From Allobosea robiniae (GTDB lineage Bacteria > Pseudomonadota > Alphaproteobacteria > Rhizobiales > Beijerinckiaceae), in contig NZ_FNBZ01000013.1 of assembly GCF_900102525.1 (NCBI RefSeq), forward strand, positions 1 to 54,790: a stretch of 54,790 bases of DNA, read 5' to 3'. The notes below the pieces were generated by a model. The model was not told the origin of the DNA. It ran no database searches and saw only the letters and a program-made list of their open reading frames with translations. Below, piece after piece: positions 1-8,288 of this stretch. Both the position numbers and the translations under genes were made by a program. The number at the start of each line of letters is the position of its first letter. The stretch's first letter is position 1.

Positions 1-1745
1 CGCACCGAGAGCTTCGACATCTTCTTGTAGCGCTCCTCCATCTCGCGCACCGCCCATTTCAGGGCGACGACCGCCTTCTTGGGATCGGTGACGACCGGGG
101 TGAGCAGATGCGGGATGCCGTCATAGACGGAGAGTTCGAGCATCTTGGGATCGACCATGATCAGGCGGCACTCCTCCGGCTTCAGCCGGTAGAGGATCGA
201 CAGGATCATGGTGTTGATGGCGACCGACTTGCCCGAGCCGGTGGTGCCGGCGACGAGCAGATGGGGCATGCGGGCGAGATCGGCGATGACCGGTTCGCCG
301 CCGATGGTCTTGCCGAGGCAGAGCGCGAGCTTGTGCTTGGTCGCCTCGAAATCCTGGCTGGCGAGGAGTTCGCGCAGGAAAACGGTCTCGCGGCGGGTGT
401 TGGGCAGTTCGATGCCGATCGCGTTCTTGCCCTGAACCACCGCAACGCGCGCCGAGACCGCGCTCATCGAACGCGCGATGTCGTCGGCGAGGGAGATCAC
501 CCGGGAGCTCTTGATGCCGGGGGCCGGCTCCAGTTCATAGAGGGTCACGACCGGGCCGGGACAGGCCTGGACGATCTCGCCACGGATATTGAAGTCCTCC
601 AGCACGCCTTCGAGCAGGCCGGCATTCTGCTGGAGCGTCTCGACCGGCAGTCTCTCATCCTGCGTCGGCGGCGGCTCGGCGAGGAACTCGATCGGCGGCA
701 ACTGGAAGCCGGCATCCTGCACCACCGGCAACTCGACAAGGCGGAGCTTGGCCCTGAAGGGCGTGACCTTGGCGGGCTGGGCCACAGATTCAGGTTCAGG
801 GCGCGCAGGTTCCGGTTGGGCGGGCTGGGGCTGAACCGGTTTGGATGGAACAGGCTTGGGCTCGACCGCAGGTCGCGTGCTGCGCGCCAGCGGCACGCCG
901 GGCTTCGCTACAGGCACAGTTTCTTCCGGGGCCGGAGCCTCGTCCTCGACCGCAACCGTTTCCGCGGCCGGGGCCTGCCAGGAGGGCGTCGCGATCTGGA
1001 AGCTCACCTGATAGCTCTGCCCCCAGCCGAAGCCGGACCAGGCGGGCGCGACCACCGGAGCAGTCACCGCGATCGGCGTCGCTTCACGCTTCGCGACCCG
1101 CGGCTCTTCCTCGAAGGCGATGACCGGGGCATGGGCCAGCGCTTCCGCCGGCATCGGCAGAGAGACGGGCTCGAAGGAGAACTCGGCGTCGTCGCGCTCG
1201 GCCTCGGGCACGCATTCCCAGAAGGCATGATCCGAGATGAAATCGAGCGGCGTCGCAACGTCCTGCTCCGGGACGACAACAATCTCCGCAGGAGCCTCGA
1301 ACGCCATCTCGTCGGTGAAGGCGTTCTCGCCCTCGTTGAACGTCAGCTCGACGGAGACCGTTTCATCCGTTGCCGGTTCGGGCGCCGTCTCGGTACCGGG
1401 CGCTCCCCAGACCTGCCGGATCAGATGATCCGGCGTGCGCCAGAAGCGGACGCGGCTCTCGCCCGGAGCGGGAGCGTTCGGGGACATGGCGATGTCGAGG
1501 GCCTGGCCCAGAACCGGGGAAGCGGCCAGCTCCTGCTCGGCCTGCGCAAGCTTGCGCTGGGCGTCCGTGGAGCGCGAGGGCCTGACATAGGTCGGCCAGA
1601 GGCTGGAGGATGATCCCCCCTGCCGAATCGACTCGGCCGCAGGGGCTTCCGGCGTCGCGGACGACGCGCCCTCCTGTGGCTGAACGAAGCGATTATCCTC
1701 GGGAACGACGGCGTTCGCGCGGCGGTGACGATCCAGTTTATGCAT
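1..1745 (-). CDS. ftsK: FtsK/SpoIIIE-family DNA translocase, N-terminal part (C-terminus lies outside the window)
   Basis: An open frame of 581 codons runs from an ATG at 1745 off the left edge. FtsK hexamers pump double-stranded DNA during chromosome segregation. The first ~380 residues are a Pro/Glu/Ala-rich low-complexity linker. They are followed by the alpha/beta FtsK core (EGVLEDFNIRGEIVQACPGP, then GKNAIGIELPN), a Walker A motif GTTGSGKS near residue 500, and a Walker B-like LIMVDPK. There is no N-terminal block of membrane helices, which classical FtsK carries, so this looks like the soluble paralogue seen in many Hyphomicrobiales. The motor C-terminus and gamma domain are not visible. 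The family call is firm; the paralogue assignment is inference. Confidence 0.93.
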   Translation of the reverse strand, partial: MHKLDRHRRANAVVPEDNRFVQPQEGASSATPEAPAAESIRQGGSSSSLWPTYVRPSRSTDAQRKLAQAEQELAASPVLGQALDIAMSPNAPAPGESRVRFWRTPDHLIRQVWGAPGTETAPEPATDETVSVELTFNEGENAFTDEMAFEAPAEIVVVPEQDVATPLDFISDHAFWECVPEAERDDAEFSFEPVSLPMPAEALAHAPVIAFEEEPRVAKREATPIAVTAPVVAPAWSGFGWGQSYQVSFQIATPSWQAPAAETVAVEDEAPAPEETVPVAKPGVPLARSTRPAVEPKPVPSKPVQPQPAQPEPARPEPESVAQPAKVTPFRAKLRLVELPVVQDAGFQLPPIEFLAEPPPTQDERLPVETLQQNAGLLEGVLEDFNIRGEIVQACPGPVVTLYELEPAPGIKSSRVISLADDIARSMSAVSARVAVVQGKNAIGIELPNTRRETVFLRELLASQDFEATKHKLALCLGKTIGGEPVIADLARMPHLLVAGTTGSGKSVAINTMILSILYRLKPEECRLIMVDPKMLELSVYDGIPHLLTPVVTDPKKAVVALKWAVREMEERYKKMSKLSV

Positions 1746-1916
1746 GGGCTTAGGCGAACACTACGCTTCGTTAACCTGAGCCCCAGTGCTAGCCCGGCAG
1801 GGTTAAGAGACCGTTCAGATCGAGCGCGCAGGGGCAGGCAGGATCAACACGGCGACGGCGATCATCAGCGCCCTGGCCCTGAGAACCGCGCCATCTCGTA
1901 TCGCGCGCGGCAGCCC

Positions 1917-2621
1917 TCAGGCCGCGACGGCGCTCATCCGCGCAGCGTTCATCACGCGCACGCCGCCAGGGACGATCAGGATGGTCTTTTCGCGGGCGAG
2001 GCGGGTGAAGGTGCGGCTCACCGTTTCGATGGTCAGGCCGAGGAAATCGGCGATGTCCTGCCGCGTCATCGGCAGCGGCACCGTGACCGACGGCTTGCCG
2101 AGGCGCGCCCAGCGCTGCTGCATGCCGAGCAGGAAGCAGATCAGCTTCTCCTCGGCCGTGCGCCGGCCGAGGAGCATCATCTGTTCATGGGCAAGCGTCA
2201 GCTCATGCGTCGCGAACTCGTGCAATCGCTTGAGCAGATGCGGCTTGGCATCGACCAGCGCGGTATAGGCGCCGCGCGCGAAGGCGCAGACCGCGACATC
2301 GCCGATGGCATCGGCCGAGAAGCCGTAGGCATCGCGCATCGCAAGGCCCAGAAAATCGCCCGGCAGCGCGAAACCGACCACCTGCCGGCGACCGTCGGAG
2401 AGCAGCTTGTAGAGGCGCACGACGCCGGCCGTGACGTTGTAGACGGAATGCGCCTCGCGGCCTTGCGTGAACAGCGTCGCGCCGGAGGCGAAATGCGTGG
2501 GATGCGCCAGGGATTCGAGCAGCGCCAGCTCGTCATCCGTCAGGGACGCACAGACGCTGACCAGCCGCACCATGCAGCTGCGGCAGCCGCCATCGCCGCA
2601 GGCCGTGGGGTGACAGTTCAC
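1917..2621 (-). CDS. Crp/Fnr-family oxygen-sensing regulator, FnrL-like
   Basis: This 234-aa protein has a cyclic-nucleotide-binding-type sensor domain and a C-terminal winged helix. With a GTG start at 2621, the cysteines are C13, C16 and C24 (Cx2Cx7C) plus C112. This is the FnrL/FnrN-type ligand set for a [4Fe-4S] cluster that senses oxygen. The recognition helix GLTIETVSRTFTRL keeps the E--SR residues that read TTGAT half-sites. I prefer GTG 2621 because AGGAAGG stands just before it. A longer frame back to TTG 2717 would run through an FNR box at 2704-2717. That box lies ~85 bp upstream of the start, so autoregulation is plausible. No other regulator shares its operon. Confidence 0.9.
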   Translation of the reverse strand: MNCHPTACGDGGCRSCMVRLVSVCASLTDDELALLESLAHPTHFASGATLFTQGREAHSVYNVTAGVVRLYKLLSDGRRQVVGFALPGDFLGLAMRDAYGFSADAIGDVAVCAFARGAYTALVDAKPHLLKRLHEFATHELTLAHEQMMLLGRRTAEEKLICFLLGMQQRWARLGKPSVTVPLPMTRQDIADFLGLTIETVSRTFTRLAREKTILIVPGGVRVMNAARMSAVAA

Positions 2622-2703
2622 GATCGCACCTTCCTGATCATCGGCAGACCATACCGCATGGGCTTGAGCCCACAAAGCGCGCTTCTGGTCGCAAGCCGCC
2701 GAT

Positions 2704-2717
2704 TTGATCCAGATCAA
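2704..2717. promoter_or_regulatory. FNR/FixK-type box TTGAT-N4-ATCAA
   Basis: TTGATCCAGATCAA is a perfect 5-4-5 inverted repeat matching the FNR/FixK consensus. It lies between the divergent FnrL-like gene (start 2621) and the GNAT-like gene (start 2774). Its centre is about 63 bp before the latter's start codon, which would fit a class II site near -41.5 if the leader is ~20 nt. Confidence 0.85.
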
Positions 2718-2773
2718 TGCGCCCTTGCCGGCCCGGCAATCACGGTACGCCCTCGAAACCCCGGAGAGCGTTC

Positions 2774-3247
2774 GTGACTGGCGATGATATCTTCGAGGTC
2801 GCGCGCATCGCGCCGGCGGGCGCCGACACGGTCTTCAGCCTCGTCGCCATGCTGCATCCGGAGGTGACCCCGGAGGGCTGGGCCGCCTTCGTGCGCGACA
2901 ATTCGCAGGATGGCGCGCGGCCGCGCGGCGTCTTCGCGTTGCGCGACGCGCGGGCCATGCCGCATGCCGTCTTCACCTTCCGCGTCGCGCAGACGATCGC
3001 GGGCGGCACGGCGCTGGAGATCTCGGAACTGGCAATGATGAGGCTGCCGGGCACCTGCCTGGTCGATGCGTTGCTGCGCTTCGCCAACCAGCTCGCGATC
3101 GAGCTCGACCTGCCCCGAATCGCGATCTCGCTGGAGCGCTCGGCGGCCTGGGCGCAGGACCATGACGCTTTCCAGCGCTCGGGCTTCCAAGTCGACCGGA
3201 TGATGGTGCTCGGCCGGGCGCGACTGGCGCCGACGGCCTGCAATTGA
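2774..3247 (+). CDS. GNAT-like small protein, possible N-acyltransferase
   Basis: This is a 157-aa protein with a GTG start at 2774 and GGAGAG 5-10 bases before it. The pattern FALRDARAMPHAVFTFRVAQ, then ALEISELAMMRLPG, then a helix-rich LVDALLRFANQLAIEL resembles the beta4-alpha3 core of GNAT folds, but I see no clear acetyl-CoA Q/RxxGxG/A loop. The call is therefore tentative and no substrate can be named. It sits directly downstream of a perfect FNR box and diverges from the FnrL-like gene, so oxygen-dependent expression is the best available clue. Confidence 0.6.
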   Translation: MTGDDIFEVARIAPAGADTVFSLVAMLHPEVTPEGWAAFVRDNSQDGARPRGVFALRDARAMPHAVFTFRVAQTIAGGTALEISELAMMRLPGTCLVDALLRFANQLAIELDLPRIAISLERSAAWAQDHDAFQRSGFQVDRMMVLGRARLAPTACN

Positions 3248-3274
3248 CCTGCCTCAATCGGGTATCAGCCCGAC

Positions 3275-3994
3275 TTAGCGACCGTTGGCCTTCCGCCACG
3301 TCGCGAAATCGGTCTTGGTCTGCTCCTCAGTCGCCGGGTAGAGGCCGAGGATCGAGCGGCCCTTCAGCACCTCCTCGGTGACGAAATCTTCGAAGGCGGT
3401 CATCTCGACCGCCTCCGCCGCGACCTCGTCGGCGAGATGGGCGGGGATAACGATGACGCCCTCGGCATCGCCGACCACGACATCGCCCGGGAAGACCGCG
3501 ACGTCGCCGCAGCCGATCGGCACGTTGATATCGATCGCCTGATGCAGGGTCAGGTTGGTCGGGGAGGACGGGCGGTTGTGATAGGTCGGGAACGGCAATC
3601 CCGCGATCTCGTAGGAATCGCGGAAGCCGCCATCGGTGACGACGCCGGCAACGCCGCGCTTCATCAGGCGCGAGACCAGGATACCCCCGGCGGAAGCCGC
3701 ACGCGGGTCCTTGCGGCTGTCGATCACCATCACGGCGCCGGGCGGGCAATCCTCGACCGCCTTGCGCTGCGGATGGGCACGATCCTGGAAGACGGAGAGC
3801 GGGTTCAGGTCCTCGCGCGCCGGGATGTAGCGGAGCGTGAAGGCCTCGCCGACCATGGTGCCGGCGCCGGGATTGAGCGGGCGGACATCCTGGATGAACT
3901 GGTTGCGCAGGCCGCGCTTGAACAGCGCCGTGCAGAGCGTGGCGACGGAGACCGTGCGCAGCTTCTCGCGGGTTTCCGGCTTGAGACTGGGCAT
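3275..3994 (-). CDS. RraA/HMG-aldolase-family protein
   Basis: This 239-aa protein belongs to the RraA-like fold that includes 4-hydroxy-4-methyl-2-oxoglutarate aldolase/oxaloacetate decarboxylase. Visible signatures are TVSVATLCTALFKRG at the N-terminus, GEAFTLRYIP, VMVIDSRKDPRAASAGGI and VTDGGFRDSYEIAGLPFP, whose Arg-Asp pair and preceding Asp are the metal/catalytic residues in the family. ATG 3994 is preceded by GGAGAAGG. It is the last gene of the minus-strand operon with the TTT transporter and an aldolase-family protein, which favours a metabolic lyase over RNase E inhibition. Confidence 0.85.
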   Translation of the reverse strand: MPSLKPETREKLRTVSVATLCTALFKRGLRNQFIQDVRPLNPGAGTMVGEAFTLRYIPAREDLNPLSVFQDRAHPQRKAVEDCPPGAVMVIDSRKDPRAASAGGILVSRLMKRGVAGVVTDGGFRDSYEIAGLPFPTYHNRPSSPTNLTLHQAIDINVPIGCGDVAVFPGDVVVGDAEGVIVIPAHLADEVAAEAVEMTAFEDFVTEEVLKGRSILGLYPATEEQTKTDFATWRKANGR

Positions 3995-4126
3995 GCGTTC
4001 ACCTTCTCCGTCCATGGCTCCCGCCGGGTGGCAGGTGGCAAGGAGGTTCCCGCGATCCGACCCGCTTTGTAAAGGCAGAGCAGGGCGCGAAAAACGCAAC
4101 CCCGCTCCTGCCCTCGGGGATATCGC

Positions 4127-5044
4127 TTACTTGCCCCAGCGCAGCGCCAGCGGATCGAGCTCGCGGGCCAGCTCGATCAGGCCTTCGCGGGTCTTCGGAT
4201 GCAGCGGGGTCAGGGGATGGCGCACGGCCTCCGACCGGATCACGCCGCCTTCCTTCATCACCGCCTTGGCCGAGCGCAGGCCGCACTGCCGGTTCTCGTA
4301 ATTGATGATCGGCAGGACGCGAGCATAGAGCGCTGCCGCCTGCTTGCGGTCTCCGGCCGCGTGGGCCGCGAGGATCGGCTTGATCAGGTCCGGGATCATC
4401 GCCGAGGTCATCGTGCCGGTGGCGCCGGCATCGAGATCGGCCATCAGCGTGATCGCCTCCTCGCCGTCGAAGGGGCCGACCACGGCGTCGCCGCCCGCCT
4501 CGATCAGCGCGCGCAGCTTGCCCGCCGTGCCCGGCACCTCGATCTTGAAGTAGCGGACGAGCGGAACCTCCTTCGCCAGCCGGATCATGAAGGGTACCGT
4601 CATGGTCACGCCGGAAAGCGGCGCGTCCTGGAGGATGATCGGGATGCCGCAGGCATCCGCCACCGCCTTGAAATGCTCGATCATGCCCTGCTCGTCGGCC
4701 TTGAGCAGCGCGCCGTGATAGGGCGGCATCATCATCAGCATCTTGGCGCCGGCGTCCGCTGCGGCCTTGGCGCGGGCGGCGGCGATGCGCGTCGCGAAAT
4801 GCGAGGTCGTGACGACGACCGGCACGCGGCCGGCGACCTGCTCCAGCGAGAGCCGCATCACCTGATCGCGCTCCTCGTCGGTGAGCAGGAACTGCTCCGA
4901 GAAATTGGCGAGGATGCAGATGCCGTCGACGCCCTGGTCGACCATCAGGTCCATGACGCGCCTGTTGCCCTCGATATCGAGGTCGCCGTTGTCGTGGAAG
5001 ATGGTCGGCGCGATCGGCAGGATGCCCTTGTAGGGTTCGGTCAT
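4127..5044 (-). CDS. Dihydrodipicolinate synthase/N-acetylneuraminate lyase-family aldolase
   Basis: This 305-aa protein has the size of class I pyruvate-dependent aldolases or dehydratases. The Schiff-base lysine is K167 in RYFKIEVPG. Two usual active-site signatures are altered: the GTTGE loop reads LANFSEQ (residues 45-51), and the YNxP tyrosine motif reads LQDAP (138-142), so the catalytic Tyr is Gln. A role in lysine synthesis is therefore unlikely; cleavage or dehydration of a 2-keto-3-deoxy acid is more plausible. It lies 31 bp downstream of tctA, in one operon with a TTT importer and an RraA-like protein. The exact substrate is unknown. Confidence 0.88.
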   Translation of the reverse strand: MTEPYKGILPIAPTIFHDNGDLDIEGNRRVMDLMVDQGVDGICILANFSEQFLLTDEERDQVMRLSLEQVAGRVPVVVTTSHFATRIAAARAKAAADAGAKMLMMMPPYHGALLKADEQGMIEHFKAVADACGIPIILQDAPLSGVTMTVPFMIRLAKEVPLVRYFKIEVPGTAGKLRALIEAGGDAVVGPFDGEEAITLMADLDAGATGTMTSAMIPDLIKPILAAHAAGDRKQAAALYARVLPIINYENRQCGLRSAKAVMKEGGVIRSEAVRHPLTPLHPKTREGLIELARELDPLALRWGK

Positions 5045-5075
5045 GGCGTCATCTCAGGTGGCGGGCAGGACGGGT

Positions 5076-6587
5076 TCAGACAGTGCTGGCGGCCTTGGCG
5101 CCGCGCAAGCGGCGCGCGGCGCTGCCGACGGCCGGCAGCACCAGCAGGGCGAGACCGATCGCCATCAGCGTCGAGACCAGCGGGTTCGACCAGAAGATCG
5201 AAAGGGAGCCCTGGCTGAAGATCATCGACTGGCGGAAGGCGTCCTCGGCCTTGTCGCCGATGACCATGGCCAGCACCAGCGGCGCGATCGGGTAGTCGAG
5301 CTTCTTGAAGAGATAGCCGACGAGGCCGAAGACCAGCGCGAGCCAGATGTCGAATTCCTTGCTCGCGGCGGTGAAGGCGCCGATGAAGCAGATCACCACG
5401 ATGACCGGCCCGATGATCGAGAAGGGAATGCGCAGGATCGAGGCGAAGAGCGGCACCGTCGCCAGCACGATCACCACCGCCACGACATTGCCGAGATACA
5501 TCGAGGCGATCAGGCCCCAGACGAAATCGGGCCGGTCGGTAAACAGCGTCGGGCCGGGGTTGAGGCCCCAGATCATCAGCCCGCCCATCATCACCGCAGC
5601 CGTCGCGGAACCGGGAATGCCGAGCGCCAGCATCGGCAGCATGGCCGCGGAACCGGCGGCATGGTCCGCCGTCTCGGGCGCGATCACGCCCTCGGGCTCG
5701 CCCTTGCCGAATTTGGCGGGGTTGCGCGAGGAGCGCTTGGCCATGGCGTAGCTCATGAAGGAGGCGGCGGTCGGCCCGCCCGGCGTGATGCCCATCCAGA
5801 TGCCGATCAGCGATGAACGCAGCAGGGCCAGCCAGTAGCGCGGCAGCTTGGCGGCGGTGCGCAGCACGTCACCGATGCGCACCTTGGCGGCGACGCCCTC
5901 GAATTTCAGCCCCTCCTCCATCGTCAGCAGCAATTCGCCGATGCCGAACAGGCCGATGACGGCGATCAGGAAGCTGACGCCGGCGAGCAGCACATCGAAT
6001 TCGAAGGTGAGGCGGACATTGCCGGAAACCGAGTCCATGCCGATGGTCGCCAGTGCGAAGCCCATCGCCATCGAGACGACCGTCTTGAAGGGCGAGGCGC
6101 CGCCGAGCCCGATGAAGCTGGCGAAGGTCATGAAATAGACGGCGAAATATTCGGGCGAGGAGAAGCGCAGCGCAAAATTCGCGACCCATCCGGAGAGCAG
6201 CGTGATCAGGATGACGCCGGCCATGGCGCCGAAGCCGGCCGAGAGGAAGGCGAAGGAAAGCGCTTCCGTCGCCTTGCCCTGCTTGGCCATCGGATGGCCG
6301 TCGAAGGTGGTCGCGACCGATGAGGGTTCGCCGGGGATGTTGAACAGGATCGAGGTGGTCGAGCCGCCGAAGAGCGCACCCCAGTAGAGCGAGGTCAAAA
6401 GGATGATCGCCGAGACCGGGTCCATCGAGAAGGTCAGCGGCAGCAGCAGCGAGACGCCGTTGGGCGCGCCGAGACCCGGCAGCACGCCGACGAGGACGCC
6501 GAGCAGGACGCCCGCCATCATCAGCAGGACATGGTGCGTGGTGAGCGCGACCGAGAAGCCGTGCATCAGGTTGGCGACGTTATCCAT
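5076..6587 (-). CDS. tctA: Tripartite tricarboxylate transporter large permease TctA
   Basis: This 503-aa integral membrane protein has about 12 hydrophobic segments and the TctA repeats, for example GVLVGVLPGLGAPNGVSLLLPLTF near the N-terminus, GTTSILFNIPGEPSSVATTFDG-type loops, and GITPGGPTAASFMSYAMAKR plus ALGIPGSATAAVMMGGLMIWG in the second half. Family members form the channel of secondary TTT importers for carboxylates. It follows tctB by 18 bp and precedes the aldolase by 31 bp, so co-transcription is near certain. The substrate cannot be read from this subunit. Confidence 0.95.
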   Translation of the reverse strand: MDNVANLMHGFSVALTTHHVLLMMAGVLLGVLVGVLPGLGAPNGVSLLLPLTFSMDPVSAIILLTSLYWGALFGGSTTSILFNIPGEPSSVATTFDGHPMAKQGKATEALSFAFLSAGFGAMAGVILITLLSGWVANFALRFSSPEYFAVYFMTFASFIGLGGASPFKTVVSMAMGFALATIGMDSVSGNVRLTFEFDVLLAGVSFLIAVIGLFGIGELLLTMEEGLKFEGVAAKVRIGDVLRTAAKLPRYWLALLRSSLIGIWMGITPGGPTAASFMSYAMAKRSSRNPAKFGKGEPEGVIAPETADHAAGSAAMLPMLALGIPGSATAAVMMGGLMIWGLNPGPTLFTDRPDFVWGLIASMYLGNVVAVVIVLATVPLFASILRIPFSIIGPVIVVICFIGAFTAASKEFDIWLALVFGLVGYLFKKLDYPIAPLVLAMVIGDKAEDAFRQSMIFSQGSLSIFWSNPLVSTLMAIGLALLVLPAVGSAARRLRGAKAASTV

Positions 6588-6605
6588 GCTGATATCCCCG
6601 CCGTC

Positions 6606-7094
6606 TCAGAGGCCGATGAGCGGCTCGATCGGGCCCTTCAGCAGGCCGATCTGGAAGAATTTCTCGAGGGCGAAATAGAAGAAGGCCGCCATCACGAAAG
6701 CGGTCGCGAGACTCTGGAACCAGCCGTAGCCGCCCTGGAAGCGCATCGCGAAGACGAGATAGAGGATCGTCGCGACATACATGCCGAGCGTTACGCTCAG
6801 CACGACGAAGGCGACGAGCGGCAGCAGGAAGGACAGCACCCGCTTGCCGCGCTCGGCATCGAGGAAGGCCTCGGCGAGCGCCGCCCTGCCTACGACGCGT
6901 TGGCTGAGCGTGACCGCGATCGTGCCGAGGCTCGCCAGTGCGATCAGCGCCCCCGCATAGAAGGGAAAGGCGCCGGGCTGCGGACCGGAGCTGTCCCAGC
7001 CGATGCCGAATTCGAGCGAGCCCTTCACGATGACGAGCCCGAAGACGAGCGTCAGGATCGCGGTCCCGATCTCGGCCCAGAAGCGGGTGATCAT
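6606..7094 (-). CDS. tctB: Tripartite tricarboxylate transporter small permease TctB
   Basis: This 162-aa protein has four to five hydrophobic helices (WAEIGTAILTLVFGLVIV, FPFYAGALIALASLGTIAV, VLSFLLPLVAFVVLSVTLGM, FVMAAFFYFALEKFF), matching the TctB size and architecture. The start ATG 7094 is preceded by AGGGAGA. The upstream in-frame start at 7124 would place part of a dispersed repeat in the protein and is less likely. It partners TctA, and the 129-bp gap to tctC is filled by that repeat, which may separate expression of the binding protein from that of the permeases. Confidence 0.92.
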   Translation of the reverse strand: MITRFWAEIGTAILTLVFGLVIVKGSLEFGIGWDSSGPQPGAFPFYAGALIALASLGTIAVTLSQRVVGRAALAEAFLDAERGKRVLSFLLPLVAFVVLSVTLGMYVATILYLVFAMRFQGGYGWFQSLATAFVMAAFFYFALEKFFQIGLLKGPIEPLIGL

Positions 7095-7123
7095 GCGGTG
7101 GGTTCTCCCTTTCAGGGCTTGCA

Positions 7124-7215
7124 CGTCATGGCCGGGCTTGACCCGGCCATCTCGGAAACCAGCCGTCTCGTCATGGGATTCCCGGGTCGGCGCGCCGCGC
7201 CGCCCGGGAATGACG
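7124..7215. repeat. Mosaic palindromic repeat, copy 1 (CGTCAT...ATGACG)
   Basis: This ~92-bp element begins CGTCATGGCCGGGCTTGACC and ends GGGAATGACG. It is built of two hairpins (CCGGGCTTGACCCGG and a GGATTCCCGGG...CCCGGGAAT arm pair). Its CGTCATGG...CCATCTC half is the reverse complement of the half found at 45866-45895 and 49894-49923, so it is a member of one family in the opposite orientation. It fills the tctC-tctB spacer. Confidence 0.8.
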
Positions 7216-7223
7216 ATCCCACC

Positions 7224-8219
7224 TTACTTCGCGACCCAGCCTTCGTTCTCGAAGACCTTCTTGTTTGCCGCCTCGTCCTTGGCGACGAAATCGGCGAGTT
7301 CCTTGCCCTTCATGAACTTGCCGGTCTGGGCGGTGCGCGTCACGAATTCCTGCCATTCGGGGGTCTTGGAGACCTTCTCCAGCAGGCCGGCATAATAGGT
7401 CACGGCATCGGCCGGGACGTCGGCCGGCAGCCAGACGGTGCGCGGCATCTGGAAGGTCTCCAGCGGCAGGCCCGCCTCCTTGCAGGTCGGGATATCGCCC
7501 CAGCCCTTGCCGTCATGAACGGGTTCGCCCTTGGCGAGGCGCACCGGCGAGAAGACGCAGAGCGGCTTGACCTGCCCGGCCTTCCACTGGCCGATATTCT
7601 CGTTGGGGTTGTTGGTGTTGGAATCGATATGGCCGCCGGCGAGCTGCACGGCCGCGGCGCTGCCGCCCTGGAACGGGATGTAGATCCACTTCACGCCGGC
7701 GGCGTCCTGGATCATCGAGGTCAGGGTCTGGTCGGTGTCCTTCGATTGGCTGCCGCCCATCTTGAAGCCCATCGGCTTGGCCTTGACCGCCTCGAGATAG
7801 CTCTTGGCGTCGGCATAGGGGGCATCGCCCTTGACCCAGAGCAGGAACTCGTCGAGCGCCAGCGCCGCGACCGGCGTCAGGTCCGTGAACTTGTAGCCGA
7901 GCTTGGCGACATAGGGCAGCAGATAGGCATTGTTGGTGCCGAAGATGACGCGGTTCGGATCGCCCTTGGCGCTCTTGCCGTAGACATAGCCTTCGGCGCC
8001 GGAGCCGCCGCCCTTGTTCACCACCACGATGGGCTGCTCGGTGAACTTGTGCTTGGTGATGATCGACTGGATGATCCGAGCGAAATTGTCGGTGCCGCCG
8101 CCGGCGCCCGAGGTCACGACGAACTCGATCGGCTTGGTCGGTTCCCAGGCCTGGGCGGCACCGATGCCGCCGAAGGCAACCGCGCCGGCAAGCGCAGCCG
8201 AAATAGCAATGGTCTTCAT
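7224..8219 (-). CDS. tctC: TctC/Bug-family periplasmic solute-binding protein of the TTT system
   Basis: This 331-aa protein has a clear signal peptide (MKTIAISAALAGAVAFGGIGAAQA, cleavage before WEPTKP) followed by the Bug signature PIEFVVTSGAGGGTDNFARI and the family pattern GGGSGAEGYVYGKSAKGDPN. ATG 8219 is preceded by AGGGAGAG. Bug proteins bind carboxylates, often with two or more acid groups or aromatic acids, and deliver them to TctAB. It is second in the operon after the PdxA2-like dehydrogenase, which links uptake to oxidation of the same ligand. Confidence 0.94.
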   Translation of the reverse strand: MKTIAISAALAGAVAFGGIGAAQAWEPTKPIEFVVTSGAGGGTDNFARIIQSIITKHKFTEQPIVVVNKGGGSGAEGYVYGKSAKGDPNRVIFGTNNAYLLPYVAKLGYKFTDLTPVAALALDEFLLWVKGDAPYADAKSYLEAVKAKPMGFKMGGSQSKDTDQTLTSMIQDAAGVKWIYIPFQGGSAAAVQLAGGHIDSNTNNPNENIGQWKAGQVKPLCVFSPVRLAKGEPVHDGKGWGDIPTCKEAGLPLETFQMPRTVWLPADVPADAVTYYAGLLEKVSKTPEWQEFVTRTAQTGKFMKGKELADFVAKDEAANKKVFENEGWVAK

Positions 8220-8288
8220 GGTTTCTCTCCCTGTGAGCTGGAATTGACGGGCCGCTCTTGGCGGCGGCCTTGACATGGACAGGCGGGA

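Noticed and set aside
108..1613. A long plus-strand open frame of ~500 codons
   Set aside because: It is antisense to the FtsK frame, whose Walker motifs and core are unmistakable; the product is Arg/Gly-rich without family character, a usual shadow in GC-rich DNA.
2622..2717. N-terminal extension of the FnrL-like protein to a TTG at 2717
   Set aside because: The extension would be coded by the FNR box and lacks a ribosome site; GTG 2621 has AGGAAGG at good spacing.
6531..8273. A 580-codon plus-strand open frame
   Set aside because: It runs antisense through tctB, a dispersed repeat and tctC, all clearly real on the minus strand.
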